NCBI GenBank assembly: GCA_000733355.1
Contig: JNVV01000051.1
Location: forward strand, 235,276 to 288,540
Reading direction: 5' to 3'
DNA length: 53,265 bases
Source of the DNA: Falciphora oryzae
Lineage: Eukaryota > Ascomycota > Sordariomycetes > Magnaporthales > Magnaporthaceae
Part shown: piece by piece, positions 42,561 to 53,143 of the stretch
Position numbering within the stretch: position 1 is the first letter of the stretch
Layout of the letters: each line of letters opens with the position of its first letter
Made by a program: the position numbers and the translations under genes
Notes under the pieces: generated by a model
What the model was told of the DNA's origin: nothing
Seen by the model: the letters and a program-made list of their open reading frames with translations, nothing else
Database searches by the model: none

Positions 42561-43665
42561 CCGATGTCAGTCTCGTCGCCCTTGGCTGGTCGGCAGGGGA
42601 AGGGGCTGGCTCGGCGTGATTATGCCCCAGGGGCCAAACGGCCGTCGCAGGCGACCCAGGCGGCCATGGCCATATTACGGACCTTATTGAATAGTCTTCC
42701 CATCTTCGCAGAAGCGAAATACCCCGAAGGCGTGCGTGATCTGCAATGGAAGAGAGATTCGGCAAATGTGTTTGTTGACGCCCACGGCGGAGAAATTGTG
42801 TTGGCGAAGCTTTCCCCTTACCCTCCCCCCACACGCTCCCGCGCTTGGCTCCGTGCTTCGGATGGATGGTGCCCAGTACGGTGTCATCCATTAAGTACCT
42901 ATGGATATGCCTGCCCGTCTGCCGGGCGTGGTCTTATGGATCTCCCCGCATGAATTGCATCGCATGTGTGGCACCGCGGACCTCGCCACTGTCGGGAACG
43001 GACATCCATTATCCTTTTGTAGTTACTTAACATTCCTTCCATTACCCGGGCCAGTTTCGCGAATTTGGGGGGAGCCTGGGTTACTCACACCTTGCCTTCG
43101 GTTTTCCAACTCCTTCTGCATCTCGGAAGCGGGGCACATACTGCGCTGCAGGTTCGGGGTTGTCGGCCATTTTTGCGTGAGCGAAGGGCTTTTTACCGCC
43201 CGAGTCGTTTGTGAGTTTTCCTGGTTCTCTTCGGGTTGGAGATATCCTGCTTGGACGAAACCAGCGATGCTTTGCAGACTAATAACACATAATTGTGTGG
43301 TACGGCAGTGCAAAGCTCAAACTGGGCAACAACGATTTTGTCTCCACAATTTTGATAGATGAACGGCAGGTGCGGGGCAGCGCCAGCCAATCAAAATATG
43401 GCAGGCAATTCCCACAGATTAAATCGATCAATTCAATTCTAGGCCGCCTTTTTTCTGGATCCTACCACCAACAGCAACAACCTGCGGTAGGTATTACGAC
43501 CTATTTACCCACGCGCAACGATTATAATCAATTGATTTTTGCATATTTGGAATCTACGGATCGCGCGCGAAAGCGCGCGCTATTTTTCATTTTATTGCAG
43601 TTATGTTTCGTTGAAATATTAGCCCCGAAACATTTGCTAACAAATTTATATGGGATAGATTCGCG
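42561..43665. other. Intergenic; GC hairpin at 43562-43579
   Basis: No gene recognised. CGCGCGC-GAAA-GCGCGCG (43562-43579) is a perfect 7-bp stem with a GAAA loop, about 90 bp upstream of the next ATG. Confidence 0.4.
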
Positions 43666-44338
43666 ATGGCTGGCTCGTCGAACACGGCCGCGCCTAAGGC
43701 CACCCGCCCGCGCCGGGGTGCACAATCGGGTACACCGGTTAACACGGGTGGTAACCGATCTCAGGCGGAGTCCGACGATGACTTTTCCAGTTTGGATGAG
43801 AACATTATCAACAGTTTGACTATTCGCACGCGCAACCCTCCCCCTCCACCTTACGAGGATAATGACGCGTTCACAAAGGTTCACGAAGCTTAGGACTGGC
43901 GCTACAAAGGTCAATATGCCATGTGCTACACGCGAAACGATCCTCAGGGAAGTCGCGAGCTGACCGGCTGGGTTTTTTACCACGCCCTCGAATCCACGGA
44001 CAATATGTCCCATACCATATTGGATAAGGCGGTTCCTGCTAAGGTAAGTGCTTTATATCAGTTGTAATATATTTACACGCATTTAACTATATGTGCAGAA
44101 GCTTCAGCGCGAGATCGAGCCTAAAAAGAAGCGCACGGCCGGGAAGCTTATCGATTCCTTTTTTTCCCGCGGTCGCCCCTAGCAACTTCAAGGTTTGGTT
44201 AGCTACCTAATCGTTTACAAAAGTAAATGTTTTACATTTATTTTACATCGTTTTATATTGGTGAATATACTAATGAATGTGTTAGCTAACACCGATAAAT
44301 GCAGCATTTGCGCCGACAAACGTGGTGGTGGCCCGTGC

Positions 44339-44834
44339 TGTAACAGACTGTGGCCTCCTAGGGGGAGGGTCACGTCTGTAGGGAAAGGGGATCTCAGAGG
44401 TTCAGCGGTTTATCAGTGCGAGGCTCGACAAGTGTATAATGATGAGAAACAGAAAAACGATTGCTTGCCCTCCAAACCCCCTTTACAGGAGGTCCTTCGG
44501 GCCCTTCTTATACACAGTCCTTCGGCTGCCGTCGGCCTGCCGTCGGCATGCCTCCTTTTTCCGCGGCGCCCGTACGGGTCCGGATATGCTCTATCCCGAA
44601 TCAACGCTTCAGGGCTTAAATGTGTCATGTAAGGATCCCAGCGCGTCACAACCCTTTGGGTCTGACTCTTCTCAAACAGCACGTCGTATGCGCCACCTTA
44701 TTGGCTGGCTGATATCGTGCTCGCGGTCGCGTTGGGTTGGCGGGTGCTAATCGCCAAAGCCGTTGGCGGGCGAGGGCGTGAGCGTGGCTGGCTGATATCG
44801 CGCCCGCGGGCGTGTTGGGTCGGCGGGTGTTACA
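44339..44834 (-). repeat. Gypsy LTR (3' LTR in element orientation)
   Basis: Begins TGTAACAGACTGTGGCCTCC and ends GGCGGGTGTTACA. It differs from the other LTR by about 12 transitions, with C here and T in the other copy in 11 of them. Confidence 0.95.
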
Positions 44835-45007
44835 ACTATCCCCCCTCTAAAGAGGCTGTCCTCGGCCTCCGACCTTCCCTTCCTTTTCCTGGTGCAACGA
44901 CAAGTCTTCGTGGACTCGCAAGGGCGTTGACCGTCTTTTCCTTCGCCTAAGGGTGGGCGCTGGTCTCCAGTAAAACCCTTGGAAAAGGATAACCAATTTG
45001 GCGATCC

Positions 45008-45535
45008 TTAGGGGTCCTTTCCTTCGCTGCTTGGCTTTACGTCCTGGAGCTTACGGATCCCTTGGTCCCTTCGGTTCCGGGCCCTTTGAAAGGCTCGTAC
45101 TCTCGCAGGGGCGCTTTGGAGGTGCTCCTCCGGCTCCCAGGTGTTATACTCTGCCGGCCAGTCCTTCCATTTGACCAGGTAGTACTTTTTGCCCTTAATG
45201 TGGCCCTCGTCTCGCATTTTTTCGACTTCCCATTCTTTTTGGTCGTTTTCGTATTTTGGCATAGGTAGCGGCACTTCGCCTCCTTGCTTTTTGGCAGTAT
45301 ACCGTTCGAGGTACTGCATAGGGAAAACGTCGTGCAAACGGCGGTGGTGCTCGGGAAGTGCTAATCGGTAGGCCTGCTGACCGATGCGTTCGGTGATCCG
45401 AAAAGGGCCGATCCATTTGGGTGCTAACTTTTTATTTTTTAACTGCAGATTTTTCGTGGATAATTTTACCAAATTTCTAACTGCGAATTGTATAGGGGTG
45501 TGGTTTTTGTTGTAATATTTAGCTGACCGTTTCTA
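45008..45535 (-). pseudogene. Gypsy integrase C-terminus with chromodomain
   Basis: NLVKLSTKNLQLKNKKLAPK, IGPFRITERIGQQAYRLALP and LHDVFPMQYLERY (integrase GPY/F region) are followed by VEKMRDEGHIKGKKYYLVKW and WPAEYNTWEPEEHLQSA, a chromodomain. Stop at 45008. It is in the same frame as the integrase core, separated by a TAG at 45533-45535. Chromodomains steer integration to heterochromatin in chromoviruses. Confidence 0.9.
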
Positions 45536-46330
45536 TGTTTGCAGTAACGTTTCCTTTAGCTTTTTGCGCAGTGCGTGGAGTCGTTCGATGCGGTTTTTCG
45601 CTGCGGGTACCCTCCCTTTAGGGATATCGTCCGCGATATCAATCCGCATTTCGCAATCCGATCCGTATAGGAAGTAAAAAGGCGAGTGCTTTGTGGTAAA
45701 ATTCCGGCTGTTGTTGTAAGCGTACGCTGCTAACGGTAACAATAATGCCCAGGAATTTTCCAAACCGGCGCAGTAATTGCGAAGGTAGTCCTCGATCACA
45801 CGATTTAGGACTTCCGTTTGCCCGTCCGTTTGAGGATGGTAGGCGGTCGATATGCGTCTTTTAATGATTTGGTGTTTGCATACCTCCTTTTAAAAGGCAC
45901 TGGTAATACGGCTATCCCGGTCGCTAACGATGCTTTTGGGAGTGCCGAATACGCATTCGATACGCTCGAAAAATAGCTTTGCGAATTGCTTAGCGCTTGT
46001 GTTAGCTCGTGTGGGTATAAGGACTACGTATTTGGTTAACCGGCACACGACGACGAGAATCGCGTTGAAGATTTGACCGTTCGCCGTCCTGCTTTTAGGT
46101 AGGCCGGTTACCTAATCCAGAGAAATTTCTTTTATAGGCTGCCCGTCCTTTGGCGGCGGCAGGGGTTCAAGCTTGCTGTAGGGCTTATGGCGATAAATCG
46201 CCTTCTTTTGGCATTGAGGGCACGATGTTACGTATGCAATAACATCCCTTTTAACCCTATCCTATTAAAAAAAGCGCTGGATTAGATTTAGGGTTTTGGC
46301 CACGCCCTAATGACCAGTTCCCGGGAAGTC
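45536..46330 (-). pseudogene. Gypsy integrase core, stop-riddled
   Basis: Visible in order: RDVIAYVTSCPQCQKKAIYR (zinc-binding end), SLD-stop-VTGLPKS, LVVVCRLTKYVVLIPTRA, GTPKSIVSDRDSRITSAF-stop-KEV, STAYHPQTDGQTEVLNRVIE and LPLAAYAYNNS. The D,D,E positions lie in the LD, SDRD and QTEV motifs. Stops occur where Trp is expected (RFFWW, LDWVTG, AFWKE). Confidence 0.85.
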
Positions 46331-47428
46331 GTGAAACTGTTTTAGGATTTCGGTCCTTAAGGCCTCGTTTGTAGGGACGTAGACCTGGCTTCCCCGGAAG
46401 ATTAATTCGTTACCGTCAGTTAGGTGGAAGCACGATGCTCCTCGCTGCCGAGGCGTTGTTTCAGTATTTCGGTGCGGTGCGGTATATTTTACGTTAGGTA
46501 CTGGCAGGCGGGGCTTTTTGATTTCTGTTAACCTTTTAAGCAAATTTATACTCGCCGGATCCCGCTTTTGTACGTCCCCAATCCATTTTTTTAGCGGCGT
46601 TGGGATCTCCTTAAGGGAGTCCGTTCGTACGCTGCTTTCAAGCCAATCCAAGGCGGTACGTGCCTCCTGGCGAGTGACAGATTGCACTTGCAGGGCATGG
46701 ATAACCCTTAGGGCGTTTGGATCGTCGGCTAACGTAAGTTGTGCTAAACGCACGCTGTCCCGCTCGCTTCGCCGGTTAAAAACCAAGTTTCCGGGGGATC
46801 GCTCGTTGGGTGCGCTTTTTGCGCTCACTGGCTGGGGAGGCTTATTGGGCGTTACTCCCTCGGCAGTGTCCTTTGCTGCGTGCGGCTTATGATCCGATAC
46901 GTTTTGTTTCCGATTTATTTTGTTAAATAACGTCGGCAGAAGCTTTTCGATGAGAGTTTTTTGTCCTTCCTCCCGACCGTCCATATAATCCGGTCGGCGA
47001 GACGGAGTATCGGCCGGGTTTAAGGACCCTGGCCGGTATTTGATTTCGAAATCGTACGGGGCCAACTGTAATAGCTATCGGGCCTGCCGTCCGTTCAAGC
47101 GCTCCTGCTTCATGAAAGCCTTTAGGTTTTCATGATCCGAAAACACCTCCGTGGCTTGCGCCCCTTTGAGGTAATGTCGTTAATGGCGAAAACTTCCTAC
47201 TATTGCGAAAAGTTTTTTATCGTACGTAGGGTACCGGATTTCGGCTCCTTTAAACTTTTGGGACCAGTAAGCTATAGGGTGCTACTGGCCGTTATGCTTT
47301 TGTAACAAAATGCCTGCTATGGCAAAGTCGGAAGCATCCGTTTCCATCCGTAAAAGTAGAAGCGGGTCGTAGTGCTATAGCACTGGTGCAGTAGTGAAGG
47401 CGTTAATTAGGTCCTCGAACGCCTGCTG
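46331..47428 (-). pseudogene. Gypsy RNase H and linker
   Basis: PIAYWSQKFKGAEIRYPTYD, then VFSDHENLKAF, LAPYDFEIKYRPGSLNPADT and PSRRPDYM are RNase H landmarks. A linker and SQVYVPTNEALRTEIL lead to the integrase. Stops sit at GQ-stop-HP, FRH-stop-RH and QAR-stop-LL, all Trp positions. Confidence 0.85.
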
Positions 47429-48352
47429 CTAGGGTTCCTGCCAATGGTGGCCTATTTGGCCTGGCTTGCGTCCGTTTTTCATCCCGTGCAAAAGGTCGTG
47501 TAAAGGCTTCGCTATGCGGGAAAAGCCGTGGATGAACCGTCGGTAGAAGTTGCAAAACCCGACGAAAATTTGGATATCCCTATACGTGCGAGGTGGGTGG
47601 TCGATCCATTCGCGGACGACCTGGACTCGCGCGGGATCCATTTTAAGCCCTTTGGTATTTACGATGAAACTTAGGAACTTAAGTTCTTGCTGGAAAAAGG
47701 TGCATTTTTTCGGGTTGGCATAAAGCTCGAACGCACGAAGTCGATCCAGAACCAACTTTAGGTGGTGCTGGTGTTCCTCCTCGCTATTGGAGTAGATGAG
47801 GATATCGTCTAGGTAAACGATAACGAAGTCGTCCACTAGGCCTCGCAGGGCCTGGTTAATGTAGGTTTGGAACGATGCTGGGGCATTGGTGAGCCCGAAA
47901 GGTAGCACGAGGTACTCGTAATGCCCGTATTTGGTGCGGAACGCGGTTTTCCATTCATTACCCTTTTTAATGCGAAGTCGATAATAGGCATTAACGAGGT
48001 CGATTTTAGAAAAGCATTTGGTACCGTTTAACCGGTTAAGCATTTCCCTAATAAGCGGAAGTGGTGCTTTATTTTTGATGGTGATGTCGTTTAGCCTTCG
48101 GTAATCGACGCATAAGCGTAGCGTGCCGTCCTTTTTCGGAACGAAAATGACAGGGGCTCCTGCCGGTGACTGTGATTCCCGAATAATGCCTTGTGCGAGG
48201 GCATCGGCGAGATACTTTCGAAAGGCTGCGGACTCGGCTGGGGATAAGTGATAAATCTGCTTCCACGGGGGCTCTTTGCCCGGGATTAAATCGATGGCAT
48301 GGTCGTTATAGCTATGCTTCGAAAGCATTTTTCCTTTGCGGACGTCGAACAC
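47429..48352 (-). pseudogene. Gypsy reverse transcriptase, 307 codons open
   Basis: LCVDYRRLNDITIKNKAPLP, KIDLVNAYYRLRIKKGNEWK, VLPFGLTNAPASFQTYIN and the catalytic YLDDILIYS are all present, followed by FCNFYRRFIHGFSRIAKPL. This is the longest surviving frame of the element. Confidence 0.92.
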
Positions 48353-49176
48353 GTTGGAGTGGCTCGTCCGGAGGTTTATAGGGACGTTTCCTAAATCCGG
48401 CGGTTCGTCCGGAGGGTCCTCGAACGGGTCGTCCTTTTCCGTGCTAATGGAAGGGTTGAAGCGGATGGAGCAAATAAGTATACGATCTTTAATTTGGAGG
48501 CTCTTTCGGAAGTAATGCGCGGATAGTTGATAAATGCGCGGGCGTTGGTTAAAACGCTAGGTGCTTTCGGCCAGGTGAAGGTTTATAGCCAATTCCTTTA
48601 TTAATGGCATGCCTATAAGGATAGGGGCGTTTGCCAGGTTTCGTTCGATAGCTAGGAACGGCCGGATAACCTCCACCGCAATGCCGTACTGGTTATAAAG
48701 GCTTAATCGTAGGTGATAAATACCGTAGGTTTTTACGCTTTGATTGCTTGCGGCGGCTAGGGTAAGGGACTGGTGGTCGTGCTTGGGACGGTTGCACGGC
48801 TAGTATCCCAGGGATTTGCAAAAGGTGATGGAGACTGTATTCACTTCGGCGTGCGTGTTTAGGCCGACCTCGACCTCGACCTTTGGACCGCCGTTAGGAG
48901 CGCTAACGATCCCTTTGGTGACGAGCGCAGGGGCTGTGCGAATCTAGTCGTTACGGAACGCCGGTGCGGGGATAACCGGGTTCCCTTTTAGTTTTTCTGG
49001 CGTTTATCGCTCGGCTCCTTTCCGTCCTCCTCCTTCCTGCGCTTTAGGGAGTTGATTTTGGCTTTTCCGTCCGGAAGGGGCTCGCCATTTTTAGGAGGCT
49101 TAGTAGCGGAAAAGGGGCTTTTGCAATCTTTTGCTATATGGTTGGGTTTGCCGCATTTTATGCATGCGTTTTTATC
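48353..49176 (-). pseudogene. Gypsy protease region, degraded
   Basis: Upstream of the RT the minus strand reads LNTHAEVNTVS at the protease position (the usual D-S/T-G is altered to NTH), then NAPILIGMPLIKELAINLHL. Several TAGs interrupt the region. Confidence 0.55.
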
Positions 49177-50463
49177 TTAGCGCCGTTGGCGTTCGGTGGG
49201 TGAAAGCGTCGTGCGTCCGTTGCTTTTGGGGCGTTGGTTGCGCCCTTCCTGTCTGCCTCGGGGTTTGTGTTTCCCGTCTTTGTTCGACTCCTTCTGGTCC
49301 TTTTTATGGGAGGGCCTTTGGGAGTCCTTCTTCTCCTCGTACGGGGCACGGGCGCCCGTACCTAAGGTATCCCAAATAACCTGGGCTGTGGCGACGAGGT
49401 CCTTTAAGGTTTTTGCTTTGTGGTGCATCCCACGGGTGATTTGGACTTTTAAAGCAGGGATTAAACGAACCACGTAGCCGTTAATATCCGCTGCCTGCCT
49501 TGCGTCGCCGCACATGCGTTGGTATCGCGTTGCGAAAACGCCGGGGTTTTCGTTGTTTTTTTACATAAATTGTTGCAAATCGTTGGTGGCCCTAAGGAGT
49601 GAGGAGTTTTTTCGCAGTGTGGTGTTGCGGAGCTACCGTATGAATTTGCGCTAATGTAGGCCCAAAATGGGGTTGGCTTTGCGCGAGCCGTTGTAGGCGG
49701 AGTTGAGGTCGCTGTCGAAGGTTCCGATTGCGGCTGCAATGCGTGATCTGGCCGTAGTGAAGCCGTTAAGGTTGGTTTCGAATAGTAGGTCGAGTTTGCT
49801 TTCCTAGTGGTCGAAGTCCTGTATTGAGCTTGGAAGCTTCAGTTCGGGCATCTTCCATAGGATTTTGTGGCTGCCTCTGTCCTTATCGTACGAAGGAAAG
49901 GTGTCGTCTTCCTCGTCGGTCTCCCTTGCTGGGGAGTGGTGTGATGGTGCCCCAGATATCGATTGGCTGCCGGGCCTGCCTGACGGGCGGTTGACCTCCT
50001 GGCTATGCTGCTGAGGGGTCGAAACTCGAGTACGCTGCTGGGGCTGAGGGTGATCCGGATCGTCCGAATCGTCTGGGAGGCCAAAGGCCTCGCGAACTGC
50101 CTTTCGTTCCATTAGGGCTTTTTGGAACTGTGATAGGAGCTTGGTAGGGACGTAATCGCGCGAGATATAGTAGGCAAGCTGTGAGCGGGTGTAGGAAGCA
50201 ACGCTGTGGATGCTGAACTCGGGGTAACCGCGAAGGTTATCGGGAGTAGGTTGCTCGCGTCCTGGGGGCAGGGTGGACGTTCCTGTCCCTGGACCCTCGT
50301 TCTGGCCTGGATCCTCGTTCTGGCCTGAATCCTCGTTCTGGCCTGGGTCGTCGACCTTAACGAACTTTCCAGGGTCGAACATCGTGGCTGATAAGTGCTG
50401 AAGGTTTGAGCAGGAGAAGCAATCGAGTTGTAACAGACTGTGGCCTCTTAGGGGGAGGGTCAC
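49177..50463 (-). pseudogene. Gypsy Gag
   Basis: Three open pieces (50463-49804, 49739-49461 and 49515-49177). The first starts within the region after the LTR and holds ENDPGQNEDPGQNE-like repeats, LAYYISRDYVPTKLLSQFQK and a PSSIQDFDH end. The last contains VRLIPALKVQITRGM and a basic region. A CCHC-like knuckle appears near 49150. Frames are broken by stops and shifts. Confidence 0.7.
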
Positions 50464-50924
50464 GTTTGTAGGGAAAGGGGATTTCAGAGGTTCAGCGGTT
50501 TATTAGTGCGAGGCTTGACAAGTGTATAATGATGAGAAATAGAAAAACGATTGCTTGCCTTCCAAACCCCCTTTATAGGAGGTCCTTCGGGCCTTTCTTA
50601 TACATAGTCCTTCGGCTGCCGTCGGCCTGCCGTCGGCATGCCTCCTTTTTCCGCGGCGCCCGTACGGGTCCGGATATGCTCTATCCCGAATCAACGCTTC
50701 AGGGCTTAAATGTGTCATGTAAGGATCCCAGCGCGTCACAACCCTTTGGGTTTGACTCTTCTCAAACAGCACGTCGTATGCGCCACCTTATTGGCTGGCT
50801 GATATCGTGCTCGCGGTCGCGTTGGGTTGGCGGGTGCTAATCGCCAAAGCCGTTGGCGGGCGAGGGCGTGAGCGTGGCTGGCTGATATCGCGCCCGCGGG
50901 CGCGTTGGGTCGGCGGGTGTTACA
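50429..50924 (-). repeat. Gypsy LTR (5' LTR in element orientation)
   Basis: Begins TGTAACAGACTGTGGCCTCT and ends GGCGGGTGTTACA, followed by target duplication CGTGC. Same length (496 bp) as the other LTR. Confidence 0.95.
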
Positions 50925-51260
50925 CGTGCAACGAGTGCATCGCTGGCACAGTGGGTAGTAAGGTTGCCCTCAATAGCGTTTGCACGAACTGCCATTATTC
51001 CAGCAATGGCTACAAGTGCTCGCTGGCTATCTAGACGCGTAAGTTTCATTCCAATTTACATTAATTTATATGCATTTACATATTAATACAATATAACGAA
51101 CAAAAAGCGCAAAGCCGATTAAATAGCCACTGACACGGGTGGTTTGGGCTTGATAAAGTCTATGTTTGAGTCGGCTAGTGTTAATGTGCTCAAAAAAATG
51201 AAATACGCGGTCGACTCGGCTCTCTTGCTTAAAGAGAAAGGCTTGGAGCGTCCTACCTAG

Positions 51261-51539
51261 TTAAAGAGTTCATATGGGTTTACGTCGGTTTATATCCTTT
51301 CATATAGCATGGCAGGAGTTAGCGGCGTTCTATAAGGGAGCATAGAACCTTACAATTATTACGATATGGTTATTGGAGTTTTTGCATTTTATCATTTGTT
51401 TACCCATAAGCGAACGGTTTTATTTAAGTTTACACTAGTATTTTTAGATAGAACTTATTAGTTATAGGGATAAGGAATTAAAAAACAGTGATTTTAAAAA
51501 TATAATAAATAAATGTAGTGAAAAAAATAATAAATAAAA
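51261..51539. other. AT-rich intergenic
   Basis: No gene seen between the Cys-rich gene and the minisatellite. Confidence 0.4.
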
Positions 51540-51860
51540 TAAGTAATAAAACAGCTAATAAAATCGCTAATAAAATCGCTAATAAAATCGCTAATAAAAT
51601 CGCTAATAAAATCGCTAATAAAATCGCTAATAAAATAACTAATAAAATAACTAATAAAATAACTAATAAAATAACTAATAAAATAACTAATAAAATAACT
51701 AATAAAATAACTAATAAAATAACTAATAAAATAACTAATAAAATAACTAATAAAATATTTAACAACTTTATTAGCTATTTTATTAGCTATTTTATTAGCT
51801 ATATTATTAGCGATTTTATTAGCTATTTTATTCGCAATTTTATTAGCGATTTTATTAACA
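51540..51860. repeat. Inverted 12-bp minisatellite (giant hairpin-capable array)
   Basis: Seven units of GCTAATAAAATC and ten of AACTAATAAAAT (51553-51756) are followed, after a short ATTTAACAACTTT spacer, by about eight degenerate units of ATTTTATTAGCT (51768-51860), the reverse complement of the first type. All three forward frames stay largely open because the unit is 12 bp. Confidence 0.95.
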
Positions 51861-51990
51861 ATATAACAAAAGCGGGTATATATACCCATATGCACGCACA
51901 CGCTCGTACGCCGGTGTACACCACTTATATCCCGCGCTCCCCCTCGCTCCCCTTCACTCTTTTTTGTTCCTGTTTTAATAACGCCGCCGC

Positions 51991-53143
51991 TATGCCCCGG
52001 CAGGCGATCAACCTCGATCCTGTCCGCGACTTTATTATTACTGCTTATTCCGAAGGCACTTCCCTTGCTAAAATATTATTTTGGCTTTATAAAACTAAAT
52101 AAATTACTATTTCCCGTCGTTTTTTATCTTCCCGCTTTCGTGACTGGGGTATCGCCGCATAACAAACACGTATAGCAATAACTTCCGCCCTTTTTGCCCG
52201 TGTATACGAGCTTTTTTTTTCACATTTATTTTCCGACAAGCAGATTTTTTTTATTTTTTAAAGCGAAGGTTATCGCGTTTTTTGGAATAGCTTATTTGCT
52301 TTTCGGAAAAAGCACGGCATGCGTCGTTGGCTGAACGCTGAAGAACGAAAGGAAGTTTCCCGACAATTTGACGAATACTTCCGCGTCGACAAACACATTT
52401 CTAATGTCGCCCATTCTTTTGGCCGCATATATTTGTACACCTATGTACGCTAGTAGATGATATATGCTTCCGAGAAATTTGCTTTTTGCGTTTATTCCAA
52501 TTACCACGCAGCCAGTATCGAAGAACGACGCACGCGTGGCCAACGGCGTTTAGGCGGATATACCACGCCCGGCCCGAATTGGATGTGGTTAGTTGATGGC
52601 TATATGAAGTTGGAAATGTACGGCATTGAAATATACGGTGGTATCGACGCCCATTCCCGTTTTGTAACGTGGTTTTTCGTTGGGCATTTTGCACGCATTG
52701 CACGCAGTGTTGTTTTGCAATATCTTAAGATCGTGGAAGAATACGGATACCTTTTTTGGGTTATCCGTGCAGATCGGGGTCCGGAAACAGAGCTTCTTTG
52801 CGCAGTCCATTACTACCTTTTTAAAGCGGCTATCAACAAGCGCACACGAGGGCTTCGACTTGCCCGCAGTCGCGCGTGTGGTACACCTATGTTAACCGGT
52901 GTTAGCGCAAATGTAAGCGCCGCCGATCCTTCCGCCTTTAATACGGACGCCGCCGATCCTTTCACCCCTAATACGGACGCCGCCGATCCTTTTACCCCCG
53001 ACGTCTTTAGCGCACAACTGAAAGATAACGACGTGCCTGTTCAAGAATGCTTTATTTTCGGAAAAAGCATTTACAATGTCAAAATCGAGGCATGGTGGGC
53101 ACAGCTTTGCCCAAGTTTTGCACAGTTTTGGAAAATGAGTTAA
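51991..53143 (+). pseudogene. Ginger-like DDE integrase transposase, multiple nonsense codons
   Basis: The ATG at 51991 (MPRQAINLDPVRDFIITAYS) is followed by SRRFLSSRFRDWGIAA, WLNAEERKEVSRQFDEYFR and RRLGGYTTPGPNWMWLVDGY (first D), MYGIEIYGGIDAHSRFVTW, RADRGPETELL (second D) and CFIFGKSIYNVKIEAWW (catalytic E). Stop at 53141. This is the fungal integrase-core family with the YGxSxxNxxIExWW end. Interruptions are TAA after KTK and after GIAA, a broken stretch at 52220-52270, and a TAGTAG pair before MIYASEK. Most fit CAA/CAG changed to TAA/TAG. The reading frame is continuous with the minisatellite upstream. The right terminus may lie at or beyond the window end. Confidence 0.75.
52915..52999 (+). 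repeat. 30-bp coding tandem repeat, three units
   Basis: GCCGCCGATCCTTxxxCC and AATACGGAC blocks repeat three times within the integrase, encoding AADPFTPNTD-type decapeptides between the second D and the catalytic E. Confidence 0.85.

Larger units (their letters stand above)
44339..50924 (-). mobile_element. Complete Ty3/Gypsy chromovirus, inactivated
   Basis: Two 496-bp LTRs (44339-44834 and 50429-50924) start TGTAACAG and end GTTACA. They are flanked by the 5-bp duplication CGTGC (44334-44338 and 50925-50929). Coding is on the minus strand in the order Gag, protease, reverse transcriptase, RNase H, integrase, chromodomain, which is the Ty3 order. Many in-frame stops, mostly TAG or TAA at expected Trp codons, kill all long frames. 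The insertion splits the Cys-rich gene of the opposite strand. Confidence 0.95.
43666..51260 (+). pseudogene. Cys-rich (DUF3716-like) gene split by a Gypsy element, three in-frame TAGs
   Basis: The ATG is at 43666 (MAGSSNTAAPKATRPRRG). Exon 43666-44043 carries a PPPPPYED motif, an in-frame TAG after KVHEA (43891-43893) and WRYKGQYAMCYTRNDPQ. A 55-nt intron leads to 44099-44192, with TAG at 44180. Intron 44193-44285 joins in phase to NTDKCSICADKRGGGPC. The retrotransposon interrupts here. After it the same frame continues NECIAGTVGSK, VCTNCHYSSNGYKCSLAI, TAG (51032-51034) and TR. Intron 51039-51126 leads to DTGGLGLIKSMFESASV and a final TAG at 51258. The CxxC...C...CxxC...C pattern resembles fungal DUF3716. 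All three internal TAGs fit CAG-to-TAG. The gene could itself belong to a transposon. Confidence 0.6.

Noticed and set aside
51553..51756. CRISPR-like array
   Set aside because: The units are contiguous 12-mers without spacers, in a eukaryotic transposon block.
51478..51901. Hydrophobic ILLVILLA and SYFISYFI frames on the minus strand
   Set aside because: They are products of the 12-bp minisatellite and have no independent evidence of being genes.
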